The translations under genes and the position numbers were made by a program. Below are positions 1 to 8,701 of a stretch of DNA of 64,000 nucleotides, piece after piece. Origin of the DNA: Niveispirillum sp943371025 (GTDB lineage Bacteria > Pseudomonadota > Alphaproteobacteria > Azospirillales > Azospirillaceae); contig CALRTC020000031.1 of NCBI GenBank assembly GCA_943371025.1, positions 11,839 through 75,838 of the forward strand. Reading direction: 5' to 3'. Position 1 is the stretch's first letter. Each line of letters opens with the position of its first letter. The notes below the pieces were generated by a model that was not told where the DNA came from, searched no databases, and saw nothing but the letters and a program-made list of their open reading frames with translations.

Positions 1-3
1 TTC

Positions 4-1032
4 CTACGATGGTAACCAAGCCGTGAAGCCACAGGAAGAACCGGTTCCCCCCTCCGTCCGGTAAAGCCGCTGGTAATCCACCAGTTCCATCTTCAGCCCG
101 GCCTGGTTCATGGCGGCCGCCGTGGCAATCCAGCTTTTGCATTCCGATGTACCGGCCATCAATTCGTTCTGCGGGATGGACCGCAGCCAGTCCGCCTCTC
201 CCGATGCCATGGCGGTCAGGAATTGCCGGTCCCAGTCCTCATCCACCACGAAATGCGTCAGGCCGCCCGTAGTGAACAGGGCCACCCGTGCATCACTGTC
301 CCAGGCCTGGATCGCCCGGGCCAAGCCCGCGCCGAAATCATAGCAGCGGGCGGCAGTGGGGCTGTTCTCGTAATACCAGCAATTCACATCGACGGGCACA
401 TGCGGCTTCACATGGTCGCGCATGATGTTCTTATAAAGGAAGCCATAGGCGTGCGGCATGCCATAGAGCAGGGATTGCGGGCCCTGCACCGTCGGCTTCT
501 CATGGCACAGGGTCACGTCGAACCCGCCTTCCCGCACCAGATGCCCGGCCAGATGCAGGCCCAGGTCGCGGTGACCGGGATAATCGATTGGACTGTCGGG
601 CAGGTGGCCATGGTCCGCGATCTCGATCCCCGCCGGCAGGCGGGCATTCTGTTCGGCCGTGCGCGGCATGTTGGCAATGGTGGGGGCGGCGATGATGGCG
701 AAGGCCGGGATCATGCCGCTGAAAATCTCCTTCTGGTCATTGCCGACAATGACCACCACGTCCGGGTCCACCTGCCGATACAGCGCGTGCAGCCGGTCCA
801 TGGCGGCGAAGCTTTTCTCCAGCGCCTTTTCCCGGATCGGCATGGAAAGCTGGCTGCCAATATCCTCATGCCGGCGCAGCGCCTCCAACTCCGCATAGAG
901 CAGTTTGCGGCCCTTGTACCAGAAGGGCACGCCATCCTGCCGGTCGCGGGCCGCCCGGATATCCCAGTCGCGGGCCAGCGTGTGCAGTTGTGGCGTGTGG
1001 GCACAGCCGATGCCCAGAACGATTTCCGCCAT
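4..1032 (-). CDS. LigB-type extradiol ring-cleavage dioxygenase, class III
   Basis: The 342-residue product has the layout of class III (LigB/protocatechuate 4,5-dioxygenase beta-type) extradiol dioxygenases. These use non-haem Fe(II) to cleave catecholic rings next to the diol. The N-terminal GCAHTPQL segment carries the conserved early metal-ligand His, and further conserved-looking segments are VVIVGNDQKE (about residue 93) and GGLTHFVVD (about residue 255). It starts at an ATG at 1032, and the stop lies just inside the left edge, so the gene is complete. It is divergent from the FAH-fold gene at 1111, and a palindrome at 1047-1061 sits between them. With the neighbouring decarboxylase-like, hydrolase and dehydrogenase genes it suggests a meta-cleavage pathway. 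The substrate (for example gallate, protocatechuate or a biaryl) cannot be read from the sequence. Confidence 0.85.
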   Translation of the reverse strand: MAEIVLGIGCAHTPQLHTLARDWDIRAARDRQDGVPFWYKGRKLLYAELEALRRHEDIGSQLSMPIREKALEKSFAAMDRLHALYRQVDPDVVVIVGNDQKEIFSGMIPAFAIIAAPTIANMPRTAEQNARLPAGIEIADHGHLPDSPIDYPGHRDLGLHLAGHLVREGGFDVTLCHEKPTVQGPQSLLYGMPHAYGFLYKNIMRDHVKPHVPVDVNCWYYENSPTAARCYDFGAGLARAIQAWDSDARVALFTTGGLTHFVVDEDWDRQFLTAMASGEADWLRSIPQNELMAGTSECKSWIATAAAMNQAGLKMELVDYQRLYRTEGGTGSSCGFTAWLPS

Positions 1033-1046
1033 GTCGAAACTCCATT

Positions 1047-1061
1047 GGTTGACAAGTCAAC
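1047..1061. promoter_or_regulatory. Putative MarR operator 1
   Basis: GGTTGACAAGTCAAC contains an inverted repeat (GTTGAC/GTCAAC). It lies between the divergent dioxygenase and FAH-fold genes. The same motif with one change occurs on the opposite strand at 5517-5531, upstream of the marR-like gene. The TTGACA inside it could also serve as a -35 box, so bound repressor would block transcription. Assignment to the MarR protein is inference. Confidence 0.6.
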
Positions 1062-1110
1062 GGTATCAGGTTTAAGCCTTGGCCAGCAAGCAAGGATGAG
1101 GGACCGTTCC

Positions 1111-2076
1111 ATGAAGCTGGCGACGATCGAACATGAAGGCCGTATCCGCACCGCCGCCGTGACGGCGGATGGGCGGCTGCTGGACCTGACGGCGGCCGAT
1201 GCCGCCCCCTTCCTGGCCAGCATGCAATCCATCATCGAGGCGGAGGAACGCAGCCTTCCGGCCATCGCCGACCTGCTGGCCTGCAACCGGGGCGACCATC
1301 TGCTGTCGCCCGATGCGGTGCGCTTTCTGGCGCCGCTGCCGGTGCCCAATTCCATCCGCGACTTCGCGAATTTTGAGCTGCATTGCCGCCAAGCGCTGGA
1401 AACCAGCATGCGCATGCGGGCGGCCACGCAGCCCGACCCGGAAGCTGCCTATCTTTCCTATAAGACCAGCGGTGCCTACGCGCTGCCGGCGATCTGGTAC
1501 GAGCGGCCCTTCTATTTCAAGGGCAACCGCATGACCTGTTCCGGCCATGGCAGCACCATCCAATGGCCGCGCTTCAGCCGCACGCTCGATTATGAGGTGG
1601 AATTCGCCGCCGTCATTGGCCGCAAAGGCGTGGACATCACGACCGACAGGGCACGCGACCATATTTTCGGCTACACGATCTATAATGATTTCAGTGCCCG
1701 CGACGAACAGGTCCGCGATCAGCAGTTCCGCATGGGTCCCAGCAAGGGCAAGGATTTCGACACGGGCAACGCCATGGGCCCCTGGATTGTGACCCGCGAC
1801 GACCTGCCCGATCCCTATGCGCTGACCATGCGCTGCCGCATCAATGGCGAAACGCAGGGCGTGGGCCGGTCGGGCGACATGCAGCACCGGTTCGAAGCCT
1901 GCATCGCCTTCATCAGCCGGGACGAGACGCTTTATCCCGGCGACGTGCTGGGGTCGGGCACCATGGGCAATGGCTGCGGGTTTGAGACCGGCCGCTATCT
2001 GGAACCCGGCGATGTCGTGGAGATCGAGATCGACGGCATCGGCACGCTGCGCAATGTGATCGGGGAGCGGCGGTAG
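1111..2076 (+). CDS. Fumarylacetoacetate hydrolase-fold protein
   Basis: A 321-residue protein of the FAH superfamily (hydrolases, decarboxylases and isomerases of ring-cleavage products). The metal-binding signature is visible as YEVEFAAVIG (two acidic ligands) followed by YTIYNDFSARDEQ (Asp ligand plus catalytic-region residues), then the GPW and GSGTMGNGCG segments typical of the family. The ATG at 1111 is chosen because homology begins at MKLATIEHEG; an in-frame ATG five codons earlier (1096) is possible. It is transcribed away from the dioxygenase gene and convergent with the aldehyde dehydrogenase, 10 bases apart. It probably processes the ring-cleavage product; whether it hydrolyses, decarboxylates or isomerises is unknown. 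Confidence 0.87.
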   Translation: MKLATIEHEGRIRTAAVTADGRLLDLTAADAAPFLASMQSIIEAEERSLPAIADLLACNRGDHLLSPDAVRFLAPLPVPNSIRDFANFELHCRQALETSMRMRAATQPDPEAAYLSYKTSGAYALPAIWYERPFYFKGNRMTCSGHGSTIQWPRFSRTLDYEVEFAAVIGRKGVDITTDRARDHIFGYTIYNDFSARDEQVRDQQFRMGPSKGKDFDTGNAMGPWIVTRDDLPDPYALTMRCRINGETQGVGRSGDMQHRFEACIAFISRDETLYPGDVLGSGTMGNGCGFETGRYLEPGDVVEIEIDGIGTLRNVIGERR

Positions 2077-2086
2077 GGGCATTTCC

Positions 2087-3502
2087 CTACCTCGCCACCC
2101 GCAGCACCTGCACCTGCTGATATTCCTGCAGGCCGTGAAGGCCGAATTCCACGCCAATGCCCGACTGCTTGGCCCCGCCAAAGGGGGCGGCGGGCGACAG
2201 GCTGGCATGGTCATTGACCCAGGCCGTGCCGCAGACCAGCCGCTGGGCCAGCAGGGTTGCCGTCGCCACGTCGGACGACCAGACGGACCCGCCCAGCCCA
2301 TTCTCCCCCGCATTGGCGCGGGCCAGCGCATCCTCCACATCGTGATAGCGGATGATGGGCAGGATGGGGCCGAACTGTTCCTCGTCCACCACCCGCATGC
2401 CGTCCGTCACATCGACCACGACGGACAGCGGGAAGAAATAGCCGGGGCCGGGCAGCGGCTCACCCCCCGTCAGGAACCGTCCGCCCTGTGCCCGCGCATC
2501 GGCGGCCAGCTCACAGACACGGTCGAACTGCGCCCGGTTCTGCACGGGGCCGAACTGGCTTTGCGGATCATCACCCGGCCCCATCCTGGCCGCCCGCGCC
2601 AGATCGGCCAGACGTACGGCCAGCGCGTCATGCAGACTGTCATGCACATAAAGCCGCTTCAGTGCCGCACAGGTCTGGCCGCTATTGCCGAAAGCCTTGG
2701 CGAAGATCTTGGGCGCGATGGCATCCACATCGGCGTCGGGCAGGATAATGGCCGCGTCATTGCCGCCCAGTTCCAGGGTCAGGCGCTTCAGATTGCGGGC
2801 CGCATTGGCCATGATCCGCCGGCCGGTGGGGGTAGAGCCGGTGAACACGATCTTGTCTATGCCGGGATGGCCACTGATGGCCTGGCCCATCGCCCCCTCC
2901 CCCGTCACGGCGTTCAGCACGCCGGGCGGCAGCAGGCCGGCCGCGATCTGCACCAGCTGCAGGGTGGACAGCGGTGTGTAGGATGACGGCTTGATCACCA
3001 CGCAATTGCCGGCCAGCAGCGCGGGCATGATGTGCCAGGCGGCGATCAGGACGGGGTGGTTCCAGGGCGTAATCGAAGCCACCACACCCAGCGGCCGGCG
3101 ATGCAGTTCGATGCGCGCCGTGGCATCATCCTGGATCAATTCGACCTCTGGCCGTAGACCCGCCGTGAAGCGGGTCCACATGATGGCGGCCCCCACCTCA
3201 CCGGCGGCACCGCCCGCCATGGGCTTGCCCTGTTCGGTAGACAGCAGTTGGATGATCTCCGCCTTGCGCGCCTCCAGGGCATCGGCAATGGCCAGCAGGC
3301 GGGCGGCGCGATCATCAATCGATATCGCCGCCCAGGCGGGAAAGGCCCGGCGGGCGGCGGCGACCGCATCGTCAAGGTCCGCCGGTCCCGCCTGCGGGCA
3401 GGTGGTGAAGGCCACCCCGGTGGCCGGGTTGATGACGTCGAACCGCGCCGCTGTCATGCGGGCCTGTCCGTCGATGATCAAGCGTGGTTCAACCGTCATC
3501 AT
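2087..3502 (-). CDS. NAD(P)-dependent aldehyde dehydrogenase
   Basis: A 471-residue member of the aldehyde dehydrogenase superfamily, which oxidises aldehydes to acids with NAD(P)+. The active-site Glu lies in LTLELGGND and the catalytic Cys in SGQTCAALKR. TPWNHPV and the FTGSTPTGR nucleotide-binding segment are also present. The ATG at 3502 follows an AGGGGGAC ribosome-binding site; the next codon is also ATG. It is the last gene of a minus-strand operon (FAH-fold protein, amidohydrolase, this gene) with about 10-base spacers, so it probably oxidises a semialdehyde of the same catabolic pathway. The exact substrate is not deducible. Confidence 0.9.
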   Translation of the reverse strand: MMTVEPRLIIDGQARMTAARFDVINPATGVAFTTCPQAGPADLDDAVAAARRAFPAWAAISIDDRAARLLAIADALEARKAEIIQLLSTEQGKPMAGGAAGEVGAAIMWTRFTAGLRPEVELIQDDATARIELHRRPLGVVASITPWNHPVLIAAWHIMPALLAGNCVVIKPSSYTPLSTLQLVQIAAGLLPPGVLNAVTGEGAMGQAISGHPGIDKIVFTGSTPTGRRIMANAARNLKRLTLELGGNDAAIILPDADVDAIAPKIFAKAFGNSGQTCAALKRLYVHDSLHDALAVRLADLARAARMGPGDDPQSQFGPVQNRAQFDRVCELAADARAQGGRFLTGGEPLPGPGYFFPLSVVVDVTDGMRVVDEEQFGPILPIIRYHDVEDALARANAGENGLGGSVWSSDVATATLLAQRLVCGTAWVNDHASLSPAAPFGGAKQSGIGVEFGLHGLQEYQQVQVLRVAR

Positions 3503-3513
3503 GTCCCCCTTGC

Positions 3514-4500
3514 TCACAGGCCGAACAGCTTTTCTGCCGTCTCGCCCTTGATCTTGCGGGCCACCGACCCGCCCATGGCATTTACCCGGTCCAGGCAGCC
3601 GGCCATGTCGCCGATATTGTGCGGATAGTCGGAGCCATACATGACCCGTTCCGGCCCGCCCGCCACATGCACGCACAGGTCCAGCGCCGCCTTCTCATAC
3701 ACCACCGCGTCATAATAGATCTGGCGCAGGTAGTGGCTGGGCGGCAGCGTGATCTTCTCCGCGCAAGCCGGTATGCGCTCGTGACAGCGGTCCAGGCGCC
3801 CGGCCAAGTACGGCAAGGTGCCGCCGCCATGGGCGGCGATGATCTTCAGGTTGCGGTACCGCTCGAAGAACCCGTCGAAGATCATGCGGGAGATGGCCAG
3901 CGTCGTGTCGAACATGAAACCCACGGGCGGCACCAGCCCATATTCATCCATGCCCATCTGTGCCGCCCCTTGTGGCGCCGTGGGATGCACCAGCACGGGC
4001 AGGCCGTGCCGGTCGATGGCATCCCAGATGGGGGCGAATTGCGGATCGGTCAGGTTGCGCTCATCGACATTGGCGGTCACGAACACGCCCGCCGCACCGG
4101 CCACGACGGCCCGGTCCAGTTCCGCGACGGCAGCACCGGCATATTGCCAGGGCAGGGTCGCGAACCAGCGCAGCCGGTTGGGATAGCGGTCCTGCTGTTC
4201 CTCCATCAGGCTGTTCATGATGCGGGCCGCCTGCGCGCTGACCTCCTCTCCGCCCCAATAGGCGCTGGGGCAGGTCAGCGACACGATGGCCAGATCAACC
4301 CCGGCCCGGTCCATGTTGCGGATGCGCAGATCGAAATCCAGCATCTCCGGAAACAGGGTCATGAAGGGCGCGCCATGCAGGAAAATGCTTTCCTGCCCGG
4401 CCTTGGTATTCTTCACCTCATATTTCGGGCTCCCGTGGCGGCGCAGCATGTCCAGCCATTCGGCCCCGATCATATGGGTATGGACGTCGATCACGCTCAT
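3514..4500 (-). CDS. ACMSD-like amidohydrolase family protein
   Basis: 328 residues with the amidohydrolase-2 fold of the ACMSD/gamma-resorcylate decarboxylase group. These enzymes are mostly zinc-dependent non-oxidative decarboxylases of aromatic or ring-cleaved acids. The N-terminal VIDVHTHM gives the HxH metal motif, HPTAPQG (about residue 175) a further His, IIAAHGGGTLPY another, and YGSDYPH near the C-terminus the conserved Asp. The gene lies between an FAH-fold gene and an aldehyde dehydrogenase with about 10-base gaps, so it is in their operon. It could be a decarboxylase or a hydrolase. Confidence 0.85.
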   Translation of the reverse strand: MSVIDVHTHMIGAEWLDMLRRHGSPKYEVKNTKAGQESIFLHGAPFMTLFPEMLDFDLRIRNMDRAGVDLAIVSLTCPSAYWGGEEVSAQAARIMNSLMEEQQDRYPNRLRWFATLPWQYAGAAVAELDRAVVAGAAGVFVTANVDERNLTDPQFAPIWDAIDRHGLPVLVHPTAPQGAAQMGMDEYGLVPPVGFMFDTTLAISRMIFDGFFERYRNLKIIAAHGGGTLPYLAGRLDRCHERIPACAEKITLPPSHYLRQIYYDAVVYEKAALDLCVHVAGGPERVMYGSDYPHNIGDMAGCLDRVNAMGGSVARKIKGETAEKLFGL

Positions 4501-4510
4501 CGTCCGTCCC

Positions 4511-5473
4511 TCACTTTACCAGGTTGACGCGGTTCGACAGGCGGCCCAGCCCCTCTATCTCCACATCGGTCAGCTTGCCGTCATAGAGGCCCAGATAGGT
4601 GCCGACATTGCCCTTGGGATGCTTTGCCGTGCCCTTGGAGGCCGTGCCGGGATGGATGCAGTCGCCCGGTTCCATGGTGAACCATTTCGACGCCTCGGCG
4701 ATCACCCGCTCAATGGGGAAGAAATAATTGGCCGTGCTGTCGTCGGTATAGCATTCCCCATCGATATAGCCGCGCACCGACAGTTTGTTGGGGTCCTTGA
4801 TCTCGTCCTTGGTGGTCAGCCAGGGGCCCATGGCGGCGAACGTGTCGGCCGCCTTCGACTTGGCGTGGTAGATGAAATAGAGGTACGTATCCTCCGGCCC
4901 GAAGGTTTCGCGCCATGCCAGATGGTGCGGCTTCACCAGATCGGGCGTCTGTTTCAGGGCGATGGCGTCCTGGCTGAACTTCACCCCGCTGGCCGTGACA
5001 TCGTTGGTCAGCGTGTAGCCGAACACATGATCCAGCGCCTCTTCCGGCTGGATATTCTTGGCCGTCTTGCCAAACACGATCACCGGCTCAGGTTCCGGGA
5101 TCGATTGGCCGTGTTCCTTCAGGATGTCGATGGTCTTGTTATGCCCCGTCAGGGCATTGCGGCCCTTGATAAAGAACATCGGGGCCGTCATCGGCTTGTA
5201 GGCCTTGCTGTTCAGGTTGTTGTTGTTGACCGCACAGCCCAGGATCTTCGACGGGCGCGGATTGGGCGCCATCCAGTCGGCCTGGGTCAGGTCGATCACC
5301 GGCAGGCTGCCGGCGACTGCCTTGGCAATGGCGTCGGCGGCCGCGCCCAGCCCGGCATTGCCGGCCAGGATCAGATCCTCCATCCAGGTGAAGGGCAATG
5401 CCACGCCCTTGTCGTCCGACACCCGTGCGATCACCTGCGGCTTTCCGTTCAGCCGGATCGTGCCCAGTTTCAT
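4511..5473 (-). CDS. Fumarylacetoacetate hydrolase-fold protein (second copy)
   Basis: 320 residues of the FAH superfamily, clearly diverged from the protein at 1111-2076, so not a recent duplicate. The acidic metal ligands lie in IPEPEPVIVFG and YTLTNDVTA; AAMGPWLTTKDE and GTASKGT are also typical. The ATG at 5473 is preceded by a GGAGGG ribosome-binding site. It is the first gene of the minus-strand operon with the amidohydrolase and aldehyde dehydrogenase. It diverges from the MarR-family regulator at 5585, and a palindrome at 5517-5531 lies in the shared promoter region. It probably acts on a ring-cleavage intermediate. Confidence 0.87.
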   Translation of the reverse strand: MKLGTIRLNGKPQVIARVSDDKGVALPFTWMEDLILAGNAGLGAAADAIAKAVAGSLPVIDLTQADWMAPNPRPSKILGCAVNNNNLNSKAYKPMTAPMFFIKGRNALTGHNKTIDILKEHGQSIPEPEPVIVFGKTAKNIQPEEALDHVFGYTLTNDVTASGVKFSQDAIALKQTPDLVKPHHLAWRETFGPEDTYLYFIYHAKSKAADTFAAMGPWLTTKDEIKDPNKLSVRGYIDGECYTDDSTANYFFPIERVIAEASKWFTMEPGDCIHPGTASKGTAKHPKGNVGTYLGLYDGKLTDVEIEGLGRLSNRVNLVK

Positions 5474-5516
5474 GCCTTGACCCTCCATTCGTCGGCAGCC
5501 TCGCCGCCGATGCATT

Positions 5517-5531
5517 GTTGACTTATCAACC
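5517..5531. promoter_or_regulatory. Putative MarR operator 2
   Basis: Read on the minus strand this is GGTTGATAAGTCAAC, which matches the site at 1047-1061 at 14 of 15 positions. It lies between the divergent FAH operon and the marR-like gene, the usual position for an autoregulated MarR operator. The inverted halves are GTTGA and TCAAC. Confidence 0.62.
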
Positions 5532-5584
5532 TTAGGGGCGCACTAAGCCCTTGAGGAACCACAGAGCCTACCGGCAGCAGAGCC

Positions 5585-6025
5585 ATGACCAGCCCCGAAC
5601 CCGCGGATATCGAAACTTTTCTGTCCTACCGGCTTTCCATCGTGTCCCGCCTGATCAACCGGCGCTCCACGCGATACTTCACCGAAAGGCACGGCCTGAC
5701 GCTGGCCGAATGGCGGGCCATGGCACAGATCGCCACCGGGCGGGCCACCAGCGTACAAGCCATTTCCACCCGCACCTGTTCGGACAAGGGCCAGATCAGC
5801 CGCGCCACCGCCACCTTGCTGGACAAGGGGCTGGTCAGCGCCCTACCCGACCCGGCGGACCGCCGCACCATCCATTTCGAACTGACACCGGCGGGCCAGG
5901 CCATCCATGACGAAATCCTGCCCATGCGGGCGGACGAAAACGCCATGATCGCTTCCCTGATGTCTGCCGGTGAACTGGCCCTGTTCCATGACATCCTCGA
6001 CCGTATCCAGGCGAAGATGGATTAG
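5585..6025 (+). CDS. MarR family transcriptional regulator
   Basis: A 146-residue winged-helix regulator of the MarR family. LTLAEWRAMAQIA leads into the DNA-binding helices (ISTRTCSDKGQISRATATLLDKGLV, the recognition helix region, about residues 60-84), followed by the wing DPADRRTIHFELTPAG. Long N- and C-terminal helices form the dimer. It is divergent from the catabolic operon at 4511-5473, and the palindromes at 5517-5531 and 1047-1061 are plausible operators. It likely represses ring-cleavage genes until an aromatic ligand binds; the ligand is unknown. Confidence 0.88.
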   Translation: MTSPEPADIETFLSYRLSIVSRLINRRSTRYFTERHGLTLAEWRAMAQIATGRATSVQAISTRTCSDKGQISRATATLLDKGLVSALPDPADRRTIHFELTPAGQAIHDEILPMRADENAMIASLMSAGELALFHDILDRIQAKMD

Positions 6026-6051
6026 GGGTTGCCGTTCATATTGCTTGTGCC

Positions 6052-6172
6052 TGCCTCCCCCGCGAAAGCGGGGGTCCAGGGGTCCCGGGAAAGACGGTAG
6101 CGGCAGCGTCGTCCTCCATTGCTGAAAGGTCGGGCTTGTGGCCCCTGGACCCCCGCTTTCGCGGGGGAGGCA
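6052..6172. repeat. Long inverted repeat (31-bp arms)
   Basis: The arms 6052-6082 and 6142-6172 are perfect 31-base inverted copies separated by 59 bases. Each arm itself contains a small palindrome (CCCCCGCGAAAGCGGGGG). It fills the space between the convergent marR and Rieske-oxygenase genes. It may act as a bidirectional terminator or be a REP/MITE-like element; GC-rich palindromes of this kind are common in alphaproteobacterial intergenic regions. Confidence 0.75.
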
Positions 6173-6206
6173 AAAAAGACATGCTTCCGGCAATTCCCCA
6201 CCGCCC

Positions 6207-7490
6207 CTAAAGCGTCTCCACCGCATCCTCAGCGATCATGCCCATGGCGATCTGATATTCACGCTTCACCGCTTCGGGCTGGCCGGTCTGATGCTGGTAA
6301 TGCGGCTGGTTCAGGTTGTAGGCCAGCTTGCGCGACAGGGCCCGGCTCTCCTCCAGCGTCATGGACTGGGTGAACAGTTCCCGATGCTTGATGGGCAGTT
6401 CGATGCAGCGGTTGCGTTCCGCGTCGCGTATCACGCCCATCGGCTCCTGACCTTCCTCCACCAGCTTCATGTTCTTCTCAAAACAGCGGCGCATCATGAT
6501 GATGCCCAGGTCACTCTGGCCCAGATGTTCGGCCGTGCGGTCGGCGATGGTGCCTTGGCCCACCCAGCCCACAATGTCCTGGTTCATGACGTGGGAGACG
6601 ATCCAGCGGCCTTCAGCGTCCTTGATCGGCCCCTTCCACCAGGGCACGCGCTTCTGGACAAAGGGCTCGCGGTCCTTGGGCACACGGTGGAACATCCAGG
6701 TGACTGACAGGGTATTCTCGTCATCCACGGGCACCCGCCATTCGATATGGTCGCCCAGGAAAAAGGCGTTGGGCCACAGCGCCGTGGCGCCGACCGTCCA
6801 GTGCTGGCTGTCCTTGTCCGTATCCTCCCGCACCCGGCGATAGATATGGCCGAATTCGAACTCGTCGAATTTCAGTTCCAGATGCGTCGGGCCATAGGTG
6901 CCATTGCCGAAAAGGCGGGACGACCAGTTGCGGTGCATCCATTCGAAATGCACGGGATCGCAGCTATTCTCCTGGCACTGGAACCAGTTGCAGGGAATGT
7001 CAGCGAAAACCACCTGGGTGAAGCCATTGGCCCAGGTGAAGGGTTCCCAATTGGGCACCAGCGGCGCCGGGTCCGGCCCCAGATAGGCCCAGAGCATGCC
7101 AGCCCGCTTCTCCACCTTGTAGGCCTTGGTACGGATCTTATCGCGGAAACGGGCACGGGGATTGGCAATATCCTCGAATGGCTGTTCGGTGCATTGGCCG
7201 GACTTCGCAAAGCACCAGCCGTGATAGGAACAGCGCAAGCCATCCTCTTCCAGGATGCCGTATGACATGTCGGCGCCACGATGCGGGCAGCGGCGATCGA
7301 TCAATCCATGGCTGCCATCGGCGTTGCGGAACAGAACCAGATCCTCCCCCATCAGGCGCAAGGGCTTGATGGGATTATCCTCCAGTTCCGAAATGGCCGC
7401 GACGGGATGCCAGTAGCGGCGCAGCAATTCCCCCATGGGTGTGCCCGGACCGACCCGGACCAGACGTTCATTCTGTGCGGCACTCACCAT
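6207..7490 (-). CDS. Rieske non-haem iron ring-hydroxylating oxygenase, alpha subunit
   Basis: A 427-residue phthalate-4,5-dioxygenase-type oxygenase component. The Rieske [2Fe-2S] site is CPHRGA plus CSYHGW (residues about 65-90). The mononuclear iron site lies in NSCDPVHFEWMH (two His ligands). The ATG at 7490 follows GGCGACAAG. Such enzymes hydroxylate or O-demethylate aromatics using electrons from a reductase, which is not encoded nearby. It is divergent from the IclR regulator at 7629, which probably controls it. The adjacent ring-cleavage genes suggest it produces the diol they cleave (inference). Confidence 0.88.
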   Translation of the reverse strand: MVSAAQNERLVRVGPGTPMGELLRRYWHPVAAISELEDNPIKPLRLMGEDLVLFRNADGSHGLIDRRCPHRGADMSYGILEEDGLRCSYHGWCFAKSGQCTEQPFEDIANPRARFRDKIRTKAYKVEKRAGMLWAYLGPDPAPLVPNWEPFTWANGFTQVVFADIPCNWFQCQENSCDPVHFEWMHRNWSSRLFGNGTYGPTHLELKFDEFEFGHIYRRVREDTDKDSQHWTVGATALWPNAFFLGDHIEWRVPVDDENTLSVTWMFHRVPKDREPFVQKRVPWWKGPIKDAEGRWIVSHVMNQDIVGWVGQGTIADRTAEHLGQSDLGIIMMRRCFEKNMKLVEEGQEPMGVIRDAERNRCIELPIKHRELFTQSMTLEESRALSRKLAYNLNQPHYQHQTGQPEAVKREYQIAMGMIAEDAVETL

Positions 7491-7628
7491 CTTGTCGCCT
7501 CTCTTGCCGGTTTTGTTTGCCAACAGGTGCCCGGGCAGATGGTTGGACCCTAGGCGTCGCGTACCGCCAGTCGCAACATGGCACCAGCCGCAGTTGCAGT
7601 GGCCGCAACAGCCGGATAGGCTTTTGCC

Positions 7629-8468
7629 ATGATCGACCGAGACCCGCGCCGCCGCGCCCCGCAATCCGCGCCGCCCAAGATCGAAGCCGTGGCCACGGCC
7701 TCGGCCATCATTGATTTTCTGGCCGAGGCGGAGCAGCCCCAAGGCGTGCAGCAGATCGCCGACGCCCTGGGCATGACCAAGTCGCGGGTGTCGCGCCATA
7801 TGGCGAACCTGGAAGCGCTGGGGCTGGCCTCCCGCCTGACACAGGGACGGGGGTTCAGGCTGGGCTGGCGCGTTGTCCGCTGGGGACAGATCGGGGCGGG
7901 CCGGCAGAACCTGTCGGCCCTGTTGGACCCCGTTCTTCAGGCATTGAATCGGGAGACCGGACGGACGGTGCTGCTGTGCGCACCGGCCGGCGGGGACGCC
8001 ATTGTCGCCAAATGCCTGCCGGCCACCACGGCCATCCGCATCGATGTCAGCGTCGGGCTGGTCCTGTCCCTGCCCCATTCCCCCAGCGCTCGCATCGCCT
8101 ATGCCTTTCAGCCGCGTGAATGGCGGCGCGAGATGCTGGCCCACCTGAAGCAGCGTGAACCTGATTTCCGGGTGGAGAACGAGGAGATATTCACCCGTCA
8201 GATTGCGGACATCCATCGCCTGTACTATTGCTGGGACAGCAACAAGTACAATATCGGCTACGGTGCCATCGCCGCACCCGTCTTCGGCCAGGATGAGGCG
8301 CTGGTTGCGATTGTCGCACTGATCATGCCCAGCGAGGAATTGTCGGGCCCGACCCCACCGCCAAGTCTGATTGATGCACTGATGCGCCGCTGCCAGGAGG
8401 GTAGCTTCCAGCTAGGTTCCAAGATGCGTTACCCTTGCACACACAGCTCCAGTTACAGAAACGCATAA
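7629..8468 (+). CDS. IclR family transcriptional regulator
   Basis: A 279-residue IclR-type regulator. An N-terminal winged helix (PQGVQQIADALGMTKSRVSR, about residues 38-57) is followed by a ligand-binding domain (LSALLDPVLQALNRETGRTV, then IAAPVFG and a closing ALIMPSEE strand). It begins at an ATG at 7629, 138 bases from the divergent Rieske oxygenase start, so it is the likely regulator of that gene. The C-terminal tail after about residue 255 is longer than usual and low in conserved features. Confidence 0.87.
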   Translation: MIDRDPRRRAPQSAPPKIEAVATASAIIDFLAEAEQPQGVQQIADALGMTKSRVSRHMANLEALGLASRLTQGRGFRLGWRVVRWGQIGAGRQNLSALLDPVLQALNRETGRTVLLCAPAGGDAIVAKCLPATTAIRIDVSVGLVLSLPHSPSARIAYAFQPREWRREMLAHLKQREPDFRVENEEIFTRQIADIHRLYYCWDSNKYNIGYGAIAAPVFGQDEALVAIVALIMPSEELSGPTPPPSLIDALMRRCQEGSFQLGSKMRYPCTHSSSYRNA

Positions 8469-8666
8469 CAGATCAGCCATAGAGGCTTCCCTTGGGCCTC
8501 ATGGTATCGCGCGGAGCATCGCCAGCGGGCTTATTGAGCGATTCGCGAGCTTTGTGACTTGGTCGGTGGAACTGAGTATGGGCTTTATCTACGCCCACTT
8601 TCACTCTCTGCTGTTACCTATATGTTACCTGCAGGGTTTTGGCGTGCGTTTGGAGCAGACAGCGAA

Positions 8667-8698
8667 AAGCCCCGTAACTTATTGAGGTTACGGGGCTT
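8667..8698 (-). terminator. Rho-independent-type hairpin
   Basis: Arms 8667-8678 and 8687-8698 are perfect 12-base inverted copies (AAGCCCCGTAAC) around an 8-base loop. On the minus strand the stem is followed by a short T run (CTTTTCGC), so the minus strand is the better reading. It lies directly after the tRNA 3'-end-like remnant on that strand. Confidence 0.55.
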
Positions 8699-8701
8699 AA
8701 T

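Noticed and set aside
223..1110. Long plus-strand open frame upstream of the FAH-fold gene
   Set aside because: It is antisense to the dioxygenase gene, and FAH homology begins only at 1111.
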